NCBI GenBank assembly: GCA_016721605.1
Contig: JADKHS010000036.1
Coordinates: 1-64,000 of the forward strand
DNA: 64,000 nucleotides
Direction: 5' to 3'
From: Nitrosomonadales bacterium
Lineage (GTDB): Bacteria > Pseudomonadota > Gammaproteobacteria > Burkholderiales > Gallionellaceae
The translations under genes were made by a program, and so were the position numbers. The notes under the pieces were generated by a model, which saw nothing but the letters and a program-made list of their open reading frames with translations, was not told the origin of the DNA and did not search any database. This document shows, in pieces, positions 50,492 to 60,193 of this stretch (position 1 is the stretch's first letter; every line of letters starts with the position of its first letter).

Positions 50492-52246
50492 ATGACCAGT
50501 TCACAGCTTTATTTGCGGTTGCTCGACTACATTAAACCCTATTGGCGCATATTTGCACTTTCCATCCTCGGCATGATGGTGGCTGCGGCTACTGAGCCGC
50601 TATTGCCAGTTTTGCTCAAAACCATGCTAGATGGCACATTCGTGCACAAAGATGAAACGATCATTCGATTGATCCCTCTGTTCATCTTGATGATTTTCCT
50701 TGTGCGCGGGCTAGCTACTTTTGTTGCTACTTATACGATCACCTGGGTGGGAAATAAGGTAGTGATGGACTTGCGTAACGAAATGTTCAACAAGCTGCTT
50801 TCCCTGCCTGCACGCTTTTACGATAACCATGCGACTGGCAACCTAATCTCAAAATTGCCCTTTGATGTTACACAGGTAACGGCTGCCGCCACAACCGTAG
50901 TGACCATTGGTACCCGTGATTCCCTTATGATTGTTGGACTGCTGGGCTGGCTTTTTTACCTTAACTGGAAGCTTACGTTACTCAGCTTGATAATGGCGCC
51001 TGTCATTGTTTTTATCATGAAAACTATCAGTGGCCGTTTGCGCATTGCCAGCCGCAATTCGCAGCGCGCAATGGGAGATATCACCCAAGTCATTGAAGAA
51101 AGTGTGACTGCGCACAAGGTAGTCAAACTTTTCGGCGGACAAGCAGTACGAAGGCCAACGCTTTAATAGCCAAGCTAACTGGGTACGTCGTCATGCCATG
51201 AAACAAGCCGCTGCTGCCGCCATCAATATACCCATCGTACAAATGGTGGCAGCAGTGGCGCTTGCAGTCATCGTTTATCTTGCTACTGAACAATCGCGTA
51301 GCGATGAAACAACGGTGGGTGGCTTTCTTTCCTTCATTACAGCAATGTTGATGTTAACCCCACCGCTAAAACGGCTCGCCAGCGTTAGTGAGCATTTACA
51401 GCGCGGACTGGCGGCTTCAGAAAGTGTATTTGAGCTGCTTGATACATCAAGTGAAGCAGATACGGGTAAAACATTAATTACTCATGCCTCCGGCCAACTG
51501 AAATTTGAGCATGTAAACTTTTCTTACCAACAAGACGAAAAGCTGGCATTGCGTGACATTAACCTGGAAATTCCTGTGGGACAAACAGTTGCGCTGGTTG
51601 GTGCCTCCGGCAGTGGCAAAAGCACTCTGGCCAACCTCGTACCGCGTTTCTATTCCCCGAGTAGCGGTCGCATTACACTAGACGGTTGTGACCTTGCGGA
51701 GCTCACGTTAACCAGCCTGCGCGCTAATATCGCACTAGTAAGCCAAGAGGTGGTGCTATTCAATGATACCGTTGCAGCCAACATTGCTTATGGTCAAATA
51801 CGCACAGTACCGGAGGCAGAAATAATCGCCGCCGCGCAAGCTGCCCATGCAATGGAATTTATTCGTGAAATGCCACAAGGTTTGCAAACACTGGTGGGTG
51901 AAAGAGGTGTGCGCATGTCTGGTGGACAGCGCCAACGCATTGCCATTGCTCGCGCTATTCTCAGAATGCACCTATTCTTATTCTGGATGAAGCCACATCC
52001 GCATTGGATAGCGAATCTGAACGTCATGTGCAAGCTGCGCTAGAAACCCTAATGCAGGGGCGCACCACATTGATAATTGCCCACCGTTTGTCCACCATCG
52101 AAAAAGCCGACAGAATTGTCGTATTACAAAAGGGTGAAATTATCGAAATCGGCACTCACCAAGAATTGCTTGCCAAGGGCAATGTGTATGCACAACTGCA
52201 TCGCACCCAGTTCATGTGGAATGATGTTGCCCACGACAATCCGTGA
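50492..52246 (+). CDS. msbA: Lipid A export ABC transporter MsbA (two frameshifts)
   Basis: Inner-membrane half-transporter that flips lipid A-core, about 584 residues. Six-helix membrane domain from [20 protein letters not shown]. ATPase domain: [18 protein letters not shown] (Walker A), Q-loop [29 protein letters not shown] (signature), restored [12 protein letters not shown] (Walker B) and [14 protein letters not shown] (His loop). Frame changes sit at A runs near 51142 (restores [12 protein letters not shown]) and 51965 (restores [12 protein letters not shown]). Each needs one added A, so they look like sequence errors. Confidence 0.93.
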
Positions 52247-52345
52247 TAACCAATACACGTCAGCTCATTAACTAACAGCTGGAATTAAGTGTTTAGGTAC
52301 GAATGAAAACACGAAGTTATGGCAAACCCTTAAGCGTGTCTGAAA

Positions 52346-53355
52346 TCAAGCTTTGACTGCGGGAGTAAACGCGTCGGAGAAAAATTCCTCGTTAGGCAAT
52401 TTACGTAAGGTCGTAAAATCGCGATGTGCTGCTTCCACTACGACTGGAGCACCGCAAGCGTACACTTGGTAGCCCGACAAATCAGGGTAATCTTTCAGTA
52501 CGGCCTCATGCACGAAGCCTGTCCTGCCTTGCCATTCATCCGCTGGCAACGCTCCCGACAAAACCGGTGTAAATTTTATGCCATGAGTTTCCCATTCTTT
52601 GGCTTTATCGAGCATATAGAGACCACTCAATGTATGTGCCCCCCAATAAAAATGCATGGAGCGCTTCACGCCAACGTACAGTGCATGTTCGATGATGGAT
52701 TTGATTGGCGCGAAGCCGGTGCCACTGGCGACAAATACCACGGGTTTGCTGCTATCTTCGCGCAGGAAAAAAGAACCTAGCGGCCCCTTGAAACGCAGGA
52801 TGTCGCGCGCTTTCATTTGTGTGAAAACATGCTTGGTGAATTCGCCACCGAAATGTTTCGCACATGCAGCTGCAGAAATTCGTCATCGTGTGGGGCATTG
52901 GCCAGCGAGAAGCTGCGCGCCTTGCTGCCTTTCATAAGAATATCGATGTATTGTCCCGCAAGAAACTGCAAACGCTCGTTGGCAGGCAATTTGAGGTAGA
53001 TCACCATTACGTCATCAAGCCGTTCCAGCTTGTGTACGCGGCATGGCAGGGTTTTAACCGGAATGTCTTTTGCGGCATTCACTTCACGGCACTCGATAAT
53101 CAGATCAGACGTAGGTTTGGCGCAACAAAATAGGGCCATGCCCTCCGCTTTTTCTGCTTCACTCAGTATGCTGTCCTCATACTTACCGTAATCCACGGTG
53201 CCTTGCAGCAGCAAACCCTTGCATGTCCCGCATACGCCATCACGGCAACTGTAAGGCAAAATAAAGCCATGCCTTAGTCCCGCCTCAAGGATGGTTTCGT
53301 CAGCTTCCATGATGAAACTATGATCGCTTGGTTTAATAAGAACGTTGAATGCCAT
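52346..53355 (-). CDS. CDP-6-deoxy-delta-3,4-glucoseen reductase-type flavoprotein (frameshift)
   Basis: A 2Fe-2S/FAD/NAD(P)H reductase. Plant-type ferredoxin domain: YSCRDGVCGTCKG (Cys 37, 42, 45) with the fourth Cys in ALFCCAKP. FAD domain: ARSFSLANAPHDD. NAD(P) domain: VVFVASGTGFAPIKSIIEHA and YACGAPVVVEAAHRDF. The frame shifts near 52815. Restored length about 336 residues. Betaproteobacterial genes of this type are named CDP-6-deoxy-delta-3,4-glucoseen reductase by similarity, but the dideoxysugar partner genes are absent, so the real electron acceptor is unknown. The start at 53355 (MAFNVLIKP) is preferred over one 18 bases upstream. Confidence 0.85.
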
Positions 53356-53410
53356 GTATATCTCGTTTGCCACATGCGCAAAAGCGGCAATTTTAACGCA
53401 TAATCATGCA

Positions 53411-54292
53411 ATGAAACGAATCTTGATTATTGGCTGCGGCGATATCGCCATGCGGGTTGCGCGCCTGTTAAGCGGCCATTACCGTTTGTTTGGGCTGCTG
53501 CGTAATACTGCACGTTTCGCTGAGTTACGTGTGGCAGGCATCACCCCGTTGCCGGGCGACCTAGACAATGTACTCAGCCTTCGTCGACTGACCGGGCTGG
53601 CACACACCGTGCTGCATTTTGCGCCGCCGCCGAATACTGGTGACAGCGATACCCGCACCCGCAATCTGCTGGCCGTTTTATCCCGTGGCACATTGCCCGA
53701 GAATATTATATATATCAGCACCAGCGGGGTATATGGTGACTGTGCTGGGAAATTTGTTACAGAGACCCATAGATTAAATGCGCAAACTGCGCGCGCTCAG
53801 CGCAGAGTGGACGCGGAAAATAAAATTCGCAGTTGGGCAAAACGTACCGGCGTGCGTGCCATCATTCTGCGTGTGCCGGGTATCTATGCAGCGGACCGGC
53901 TACCGCTGCAACGCTTGCAACAAGGCACACCGGCAATCGTGGCATCAGAGGATAGCCATACCAATCACATTCATGCGGACGATCTCGCGCGTATTGTGAC
54001 AACGGCATTACGCCATGCAAAACCGAATCGGGTGTACCACACCAGTGATGACAGCGAACTTAAGATGGGTGACTATTTTGATAGTGTGGCAGATGCATTT
54101 GGTTTACCGCATGTGCCGCGTATCAGCCGTGAACAGGCGCAACAGACCTTGCCAAAGACCTTGCTTTCATTCATTAATGAATCACGTCGCCTGACGAACA
54201 CACGCATGAAACGCGAATTGAAAGTCATCTTGCGCTACCCGACCGTGGCAGATGCGCTAAAAACCATCCAAAATCTTAACCCAAGCGCCTAA
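53411..54292 (+). CDS. NAD-dependent epimerase/dehydratase-family protein
   Basis: A 293-residue extended-SDR protein starting MKRILIIGCGDIAMRVARLL (nucleotide loop). It contains PENIIYISTSGVYGDCAGKF as the active-site region and AIILRVPGIYAADRLPLQRL. The YxxxK pair is not obvious: the usual Tyr region reads AQTARAQRRVDAENKIRSWA, so it may be a non-catalytic or altered member (YeeZ-like). HTNHIHADDLARIV is conserved. The start at 53411 is the Met directly before the Rossmann strand. Divergent from the flavoprotein gene. Confidence 0.8.
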   Translation: MKRILIIGCGDIAMRVARLLSGHYRLFGLLRNTARFAELRVAGITPLPGDLDNVLSLRRLTGLAHTVLHFAPPPNTGDSDTRTRNLLAVLSRGTLPENIIYISTSGVYGDCAGKFVTETHRLNAQTARAQRRVDAENKIRSWAKRTGVRAIILRVPGIYAADRLPLQRLQQGTPAIVASEDSHTNHIHADDLARIVTTALRHAKPNRVYHTSDDSELKMGDYFDSVADAFGLPHVPRISREQAQQTLPKTLLSFINESRRLTNTRMKRELKVILRYPTVADALKTIQNLNPSA

Positions 54293-54316
54293 CTGCATTG
54301 GACCAGGGTTAAACTT

Positions 54317-54916
54317 TTACCCTGCTGTTCCTTTCTTTCTTATTCGTACATTAAAAGATATTGAAATTCTTTCAATGTCTTCCTGGTTTGGCTCGACTGA
54401 ATGGGGCAGCCAGGATGGGAACATAACTAAATGATTTTTTCTTGCCGGATATGAAAATTTTGGCGCATTAATTGCGTTAAGTTCTGAAATGGGCGCTAAA
54501 GATTCTATTGAGTATTGTTCCTGAAAATTTCTGTAAAACTCTATTTGAGCATCAGAGTCGGTAACGTAATAAGCACCCGATACAAATGATGAGCAATGAA
54601 TATGAATCTTATTGTAATGACTTAATTTATTAATGTTTACCCACACGTTATCCATATAGGTTTCGAAATTAACTGCATCATATCCAAAATCCGATAAACA
54701 TTTTTTTGATCTGCGTAAAATCTCATTTAATAAAGGCGTTAATTCCGGATGGTCGCCATAGTAAAACTCCTTTGATTGCCATCCCCCAGCATTACTAAGA
54801 CTATTTCCACGTGGATCGGATTGCTTCAATCGATGGCAAAAATTAAAAATGGCATCAACATCAATATCAAGCTTATCCCACCAAACGGGTGTTGAAAAAT
54901 AGGTATCAAGGTTCAT
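54317..54916 (-). CDS. Putative 2OG-Fe(II) oxygenase (TIGR02466 type)
   Basis: A 199-residue protein with the TIGR02466 pattern: short N-terminal YFSTPVWWDKLDID, WQSKEFYYGD, WVNINKLSHYNKIHIHCSSF, VSGAYYVTDSDAQIEF, and MFPSWLPHSVEPN ... RISISFNVRI. His residues in IHIH and LPHSV with a downstream Arg fit an iron/2-oxoglutarate site. AGGAGAT eight bases upstream on the minus strand fixes the start at 54916. Substrate unknown; relatives occur in phages and bacteria. It is convergent with the epimerase-family gene, and the stop lies within a small hairpin (CAGGGT...ACCCTG, 54304-54324). Confidence 0.78.
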   Translation of the reverse strand: MNLDTYFSTPVWWDKLDIDVDAIFNFCHRLKQSDPRGNSLSNAGGWQSKEFYYGDHPELTPLLNEILRRSKKCLSDFGYDAVNFETYMDNVWVNINKLSHYNKIHIHCSSFVSGAYYVTDSDAQIEFYRNFQEQYSIESLAPISELNAINAPKFSYPARKNHLVMFPSWLPHSVEPNQEDIERISISFNVRIRKKGTAG

Positions 54917-55664
54917 CGTTTCACATCTCCTGAGTTTCAAAAATCACGGGAAATTAAGCATACATAATGTGGTAACCAAAATATGTAGTTATAACTTTAT
55001 AAATGACTGAGCGAAAATATCGTACAGCATGGCAAGATTATACTTTCTTGTTTCAATACGAAATACGTTATCCACTAAGTTTTTATGGTATTTATTGGCC
55101 GCGATCTGCCCCCTTAGATTTATTTACTCATATAAGCCTTTGTTTGGGCAATACTAGGCTTTTCCAGTAGCGATATTCTGTTTTTTTGACTGGGGAATAT
55201 TCACGATATATCGCATATTGGAAGGTATGGTATCAGCGTTTACAACGCCAATAATCTGAAGCGGGCTCGCTTTAAGGAAAGTTTTTCGGCTGCGGTCAAG
55301 AATTGCCGCATTGATGTCTGTAAAGGCTTGGAGCTATTCCAACTGCCGGAACTATCTGCGGTTGGCTAAAGATGTTCTCTAGGCGATCATGCCGACACCA
55401 CGGGAAAACGATATGTTCAAACGTCTGAGTCGCCGTCATGGATGGGCGAAATAACTCAGCGCATCTTGGCACTCAAAAACGACATCAAAGCATTGGAGTT
55501 GCGTTGCAAGACGTTAATGTAGAATCCCAAGTGTCCAGTTAATTGACAGTATTCCAGGGTTTGCTGTGATCTGTGCTGCTGGCACTGTGTTTTGGAACGC
55601 CCAACCTTGAAACAGCCCTGTAAGGTTAAAGGCTCAAAAGCATCGAAATTCGTTAATAAACGGG
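54917..55664. other. Long gene-poor region
   Basis: About 750 bases without a recognised gene. The only coding-like stretch is a plus-strand frame of about 50 codons, 55370-55522 (contains YVQTSESPSWMGEITQRILA and KNDIKALELR), with no clear start or family. Its 5' side may be a decayed gene or mobile-element remnant. Nothing else is supported. Confidence 0.45.
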
Positions 55665-56105
55665 CTAGCTAACACAAGACACGTGGCTGACGCCGTTTTC
55701 ATCACCGTAGTTGACGATGCCACCGTCCAGGTTGAGGATAAATTGAAGGCCGAAAACAGTGCCGGGCGTAGATGACCAAACATCGTACAACGTCCAACCC
55801 TGGGCACGTAGTGCTGCAGATTTATTGCGGTAAGCAGCATAAAGTGCGACCAGCTCGTCTTTGGTTGGCTGACGCCATTTATATCCCAGTGCTGTGGATG
55901 ATGCACAGATATTTTTAGCTTCAGCCAAGGTGACAGCGGTAGCTGAAATCGGTGCCCAAGTGAGCTTACCACTAGTGATGTAGCCAAGTGGTAATTTTGC
56001 TGGTGCGGCGCTTGGTACTGCAACATTAACATGCTCCCCTGGACCCGCCCACGCCATATTCAAGGTTAACAATAAGGTGGTCAATATTACGATTAGTTTT
56101 TTCAT
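55665..56105 (-). CDS. Secreted DUF1566-like protein
   Basis: A 146-residue exported protein. Signal peptide MKKLIVILTTLLLTLNMAWA, then GKLTWAPISATAVTLAEAKN, the YKWRQPTKDELVALYAAYRN segment, and WTLYDVWSSTPGTVFGLQFI ending in VSHVSCVS. The W-R-x-P-T-x-x-E-L motif and the W-S-S-T-P step match DUF1566-type domains that bind unknown ligands at the surface. It may form a disulfide between Cys residues in KNICASS and the C-terminal SCVS. Distant relative of the 10916-11407 gene. Confidence 0.7.
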   Translation of the reverse strand: MKKLIVILTTLLLTLNMAWAGPGEHVNVAVPSAAPAKLPLGYITSGKLTWAPISATAVTLAEAKNICASSTALGYKWRQPTKDELVALYAAYRNKSAALRAQGWTLYDVWSSTPGTVFGLQFILNLDGGIVNYGDENGVSHVSCVS

Positions 56106-56457
56106 GTGGTCACAATACGCTTTATATTATCCACAGAATAATTATATACCAAACAGTAGGGTACTCGGGCATCTTGATAGAACATAGAGCAGGGCGAGCA
56201 GATCGCCCTGCTGTTGGATTGTTTTTTAAGTATTTTCGTTATCAAAAATAAGCATTTTGCTTATTCGCTTTTTTTTGGGTACCGCCCTACCATTATGGCC
56301 TTGTTGAATTAGTAATTTTTAGGTGAAGGCGATAGTTTGATACGAGTAGCAGGATATTGATGTACGTAGTCGCTCAAAAATTTGTTACCTGAGGATGTAT
56401 CAAAGTGGCATAAATACTGATTGAAAATTCAACTTTTTATTATTCAAGGAGATCACT
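56106..56457. other. Divergent intergenic region with a strong hairpin
   Basis: No protein gene. It holds the terminator-like hairpin at 56188-56212 and the promoters of the secreted protein (minus) and the metallopeptidase (plus). The sequence before the metallopeptidase has AAGGAG at 56444-56449, eight bases before its ATG. Confidence 0.5.
56188..56212 (+). terminator. Perfect ten-pair hairpin with downstream T run
   Basis: AGCAGGGCGA (56188-56197), loop GCAGA, TCGCCCTGCT (56203-56212), then GTTGGATTGTTTTTTAAG. This is a GC-rich intrinsic-terminator form on the plus strand, although eight or nine bases separate the stem from the T run. No plus-strand gene lies upstream for nearly 2 kb, so it could end an unannotated small RNA. 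Confidence 0.5.
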
Positions 56458-57473
56458 ATGAAAAAAAATCTAAGAGTTTGTCATGACAGAATTCTGCCGC
56501 TCGATCTTGTCCGCCCACAGCAAACTATTATGCTGGGTACTGGGTCAGCGCGCGCGGTCTTCGTTTTTAGAAAGATGTGGATCAATGGGTCTACATTACG
56601 CGTACGATTTATGGGTGGGACTGATGCCCAGCAAGCAAAAACCAAAGAACAGGCACTGTGGTGGCTTCCGCATGCGAATTTGAAATTCGAATTTAATAAC
56701 GCCCCCGACGCGGAGATTCGCATCGCTTTTGATTCCTCGGATGGAGCGTGGTCTTATATCGGCACAGATTGTCAATCAATTCCGCGCGATCAGCCCACAA
56801 TGAACCTTGGGTTTCTCGATGGTGGCACTGCCGCCCATGAATTTGGCCATACAATCGGCCTTGCACACGAGCATCAAAATCCGTCTGGGGGAATTGAGTG
56901 GAACGAGGAAGTCGTCCTTCATGACTTAAGTGGACCGCCAAATAACTGGACCCCGGATCAGATCCGGCACAATGTTTTGGAAAAGTATGCGGTTAATCAG
57001 ATCAAAGGGACGGAATTTGATCCCGATTCGATCATGCTTTACTTTTTCCCCGACACTTGGGTCAAGAGCGGCCATGGCACCAAAGAAAATAATGTGTTGT
57101 CAGCACTGGACAAAGCCTTTATTGCCAGCGAACAAGCCTATCCGCACATTGCGGTTCAAGCGATCGAGTTGGGCATCAATGCCGCACCCGTGTCAACCTC
57201 AATCGGCCTGCCGGGTGAAGAAGATTTGTTCAAATTCACCGTAAAAAGAGCGGTCGCCATATTATACAAACGGGCGGCCAGACCGATGTGGTAATGAAGT
57301 TATTTGGCCCTAACAGTCAGACCAGTCTTATTACCGAAGACGACGATGGTGGCATTGGGTTAAATTCGAGAATCGCAGCTGAACTTATTCCAGGACAATA
57401 TTTTGCCCAGGTTCGACATTATAATAAAGCTCAAGGTACTGGTTCGTATAGCATCAGGGTGAACAAAAACTAA
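56458..57473 (+). CDS. Astacin/matrixin-like zinc metallopeptidase with PPC-type tail (frameshift)
   Basis: About 338 residues if restored. The catalytic zinc motif HEFGHTIGLAHEHQNP (HExxHxxGxxHE) lies near residue 125. The downstream SIMLYFF is the probable Met-turn (usually SIMHY). This is metzincin architecture of the M12/astacin type. A C-terminal beta domain resembling PPC (LPGEEDLFKFTV ... SIRVNKN) continues after a frame change near 57265. It starts MKKNLRVCHDRILPLDLVRP without a clear signal peptide, unusual for a family that is normally secreted. AAGGAG precedes the ATG by eight bases. Substrate unknown. Confidence 0.82.
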
Positions 57474-57488
57474 GAATCAGCCCCCTTG

Positions 57489-58784
57489 TTATCGCCCGCT
57501 CAACGGCAGGGTCAGCGCTGGCCCTAGCCCTGTTTTGCCGTTTGTTTCCAAACGTGCTAGCTGCATCAGCAACGAGAAAGTAGCCATAGTGTCCTGATCA
57601 GCTTTGTCTATGTAGAACCAATAGTCCAGATATTTGACTGCCACATGCGCGTTAAGTGGTTTGTCTCCACTGGCTGAATATACGTGAAAGAGATTGTCCG
57701 TTATTTTTCGCCAGTCAAACGGCTGGCCAGTTTCATCGGTCGTTGCCTGAACAAACCCCTGTTTCATATGTTCTACAGGAACATCAAGTCCTTTTGAAAC
57801 AAAATACAGCACCTGAAGCAACGAGCGCGTCTCCAGGTCCAAAACGTCTACGCCGTCCTGTGGATGATTGATTTTAAATGGATCCAGGTTCTCGATTTTG
57901 AGATCATATTTCGACAGCCCGGGCCGGAGACCGAAAACCTGGGCGAGTTCGCGCATTTCGGCAGAGGCCAAAGCTTCCGGATGAACCCTCATCACCGGTT
58001 GTCGGCTTTTCTTGACTAATGCCAATGTGTTGTTGTGGTCAGGACGAAATTCATAGCTTTCTTTGGCCGCATCCAGCAAATCGTGAGCCGTTGGGGCAGC
58101 GGCGACAGTGCCTTGTGGCTCCTCACGCTCTTCAGTACTGAACACGATATGGCCCCGATCCTGCAACGCTTGCAGCGCATTGATGCCGCGCAAAAAATCG
58201 GCATAGTCTGGCAAGCTCTTTAAGGTTGGGCCACTGCCGTTCTGGGCGTTGGAAACCCAGTTAAGGTTCTCCAGCCACAGACGGAATACGGTAGAGATGG
58301 GCCACGTTGTTTTTGTGAGGTACAGCACACCATCAAGTGTCATCGGTGTAAAAAGTTTGCGCGTGAATTCCTGGTCGTCAAGTGGTGTCAGCGTGATGGT
58401 TGGGCGGTCAGTCGTGGATATTTGCGCTTGCGGCAGCAGCGCGGCAAAGTGCTGCGCCGGATCACCACCGCTCACGCCGAGGAAGGGAGCCAGCTGAAAG
58501 CTTTTCTGCACCTCGGATTGCGTCGCAATCGCCGATACCGCCAAGCTACTCGGCGTATCGTTGTAGCGCAGCCGGACGATGTTGAGCAGCAATTGTGCCT
58601 CGCTGGTACTCTTGATCGCTTCGTTGTAAATTAGTCGGTTAGCCTCGAGACTGCGTGGGCCCGTGGCGCAACCGGCGGTTGATAAACAAAGGATTCCTAT
58701 CACCAGGTACGACAGGGGGCGTTTACATTTGTATGGCGTTTTGTCTGTTGGCATAAGATTGTTTACTGGATATTTGTTTGGCAT
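57489..58784 (-). CDS. Lipoprotein of unknown function
   Basis: About 430 residues. A lipobox is present: YLVIGILCLSTAGC, with acylation expected at the Cys, so it is anchored in the envelope. The rest is soluble and mixed (SLEANRLIYNEAIKSTSEAQ, LLLNIVRLRYNDTP, TLDGVLYLTKTTWPISTVFR). It ends LPLSGR. I do not recognise a named family. Start options are 58784 (MPNKYPV) and 58754 (MPTDKTP). The second leaves the more usual signal length; neither has a good ribosome site. It follows trxC by only one base, suggesting co-transcription. Confidence 0.7.
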   Translation of the reverse strand: MPNKYPVNNLMPTDKTPYKCKRPLSYLVIGILCLSTAGCATGPRSLEANRLIYNEAIKSTSEAQLLLNIVRLRYNDTPSSLAVSAIATQSEVQKSFQLAPFLGVSGGDPAQHFAALLPQAQISTTDRPTITLTPLDDQEFTRKLFTPMTLDGVLYLTKTTWPISTVFRLWLENLNWVSNAQNGSGPTLKSLPDYADFLRGINALQALQDRGHIVFSTEEREEPQGTVAAAPTAHDLLDAAKESYEFRPDHNNTLALVKKSRQPVMRVHPEALASAEMRELAQVFGLRPGLSKYDLKIENLDPFKINHPQDGVDVLDLETRSLLQVLYFVSKGLDVPVEHMKQGFVQATTDETGQPFDWRKITDNLFHVYSASGDKPLNAHVAVKYLDYWFYIDKADQDTMATFSLLMQLARLETNGKTGLGPALTLPLSGR

Positions 58785-58785
58785 T

Positions 58786-59219
58786 TCAGGCGTTAGCTCG
58801 AGCCCATGAAACAATGCCGGCTACATCCATGGCACCTGCCTGTCTTGCCATTTCGCGTCCATTTTTGAATATTGCCAGCGTGGGAATGCTGCGGATGTTA
58901 TAGCGCGCGCCCAGTTCCTGTGCTTCTTCTGTATTTAGTTTGGCTAACCGTATTTCCGGCTCAAGTTTTCTGTTGCCTGAATAAAGGCCGGTGCCATCAT
59001 GCGGCAGGGACCACACCATGGTGCCCAGAAATCCACCAGGACCGGTATATTGTTACGTGTGATGTGTTTCTCGAAGTTGCCGCTATTCAGTTCAACCGGA
59101 TGCGCGTTAAACAGGGCTTGCTTACATTTGCCGCAATTCGGCTGGCTAGTTAACTTTCCAGCGGGAATGCGGTTTACCGCATCGCAACTCGGGCAGACGA
59201 TATTGATGGAGTCGTTCAT
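58786..59219 (-). CDS. trxC: Thioredoxin 2 (TrxC, one frameshift)
   Basis: Zinc-binding thioredoxin that reduces proteins under oxidative stress. The N-terminal zinc ribbon has [13 protein letters not shown] and [11 protein letters not shown] (two CxxC). The catalytic site is [17 protein letters not shown]. The frame breaks near 58962; one added G reads [14 protein letters not shown] and joins to [14 protein letters not shown] with the cis-Pro. About 145 residues, standard. It ends one base before the lipoprotein's first possible start. Confidence 0.92.
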
Positions 59220-59264
59220 GATTTTGACCTCAGTTGTGAATGCTTGCTACTCGGGAATGACAGA

Positions 59265-60110
59265 TTAAATTTCAAACCGCATCGACAAATCTACAGCCTG
59301 TATATCTTTGGTCAGGCCACCAATGGAAATGCGTTCTACACCAGTCTCGGCGATAGCGCGTACTTTATCAAGAGTAATGCCGCCGGAGGCTTCCAGCTCG
59401 GCACGTCCGGCAGTGCGTTTGACAGCAGCACGCATACTATCGAGATCGAAATTGTCGAGCAAAATTAACTGGGCACCCGCATCTAGCGCTTCACGCAGCT
59501 GTTCCAGATTTTCTACTTCAATTTGGACGCTTATATGTTCAGGTGTAAGCCGAAAAGCTTTTTCCAGCGCAGGACGGATACCACCCGCAGCCAAGATATG
59601 ATTCTCTTTAATCAACACACCATCAAATAGACCAATCCGCTGGTTATGGCCCCCGCCTGTTTTTACCGCATATTTTTGTGCCATGCGCAGGCCTGGCAGC
59701 GTCTTGCGTGTATCCATAATTTTTGCGTGCGTGCCGCGCACCGCCTCGACATAGTGCCGAGTCTGCGTGGCGGTAGCGGAAAGTGTCTGCAAAAAATTGA
59801 GTGCGCACCGTTCGGCAGTCAGCATCGCACGTGCATCACCGCGTATTTCGCATAATGTTTGCTTGGCTGTTACAGCATCGCCATCCTGCGCAAACCAGTG
59901 AACGTTACAGTTGTTATCCATCGCTTTAAAGCACGCGTCAAACCAGGCTGTGCCGCATAACACTGCATTTTGGCGCGTTATAACCGTGGCGTGTGCCTCT
60001 GTATGTAAGGGAATGAGTTGTGTGGTGAGATCACCGTTGCGCAGGTCTTCATCGAGAGCGGTGGTGATATTGGCATAAATATGGGTAGCCAATTCATATT
60101 GGTTGTTCAT
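59265..60110 (-). CDS. nadC: Nicotinate-nucleotide pyrophosphorylase (carboxylating)
   Basis: Quinolinate phosphoribosyltransferase of de novo NAD synthesis. 281 residues, intact. Family motifs: RNGDLTTQLIP, ERCALNFLQTLSATAT, KIMDTRKTLPGLRMAQKYAV (substrate-binding Arg and Lys), GGGHNQRIGLFDGVLIKENH, VQIEVENLEQL, LLDNFDLD and LEASGGITLDKV. The start at 60110 (MNNQYELATH) is preferred to a Met seven residues upstream. The nadA and nadB genes are not nearby. Confidence 0.95.
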   Translation of the reverse strand: MNNQYELATHIYANITTALDEDLRNGDLTTQLIPLHTEAHATVITRQNAVLCGTAWFDACFKAMDNNCNVHWFAQDGDAVTAKQTLCEIRGDARAMLTAERCALNFLQTLSATATQTRHYVEAVRGTHAKIMDTRKTLPGLRMAQKYAVKTGGGHNQRIGLFDGVLIKENHILAAGGIRPALEKAFRLTPEHISVQIEVENLEQLREALDAGAQLILLDNFDLDSMRAAVKRTAGRAELEASGGITLDKVRAIAETGVERISIGGLTKDIQAVDLSMRFEI

Positions 60111-60193
60111 GTTAGTTTTGCCGTAGAACACTGTAGAGCGTCCGTTAATAAATTATAAATTTTCATCCGTATTGGCAGCCGCTCCCATTTTCT

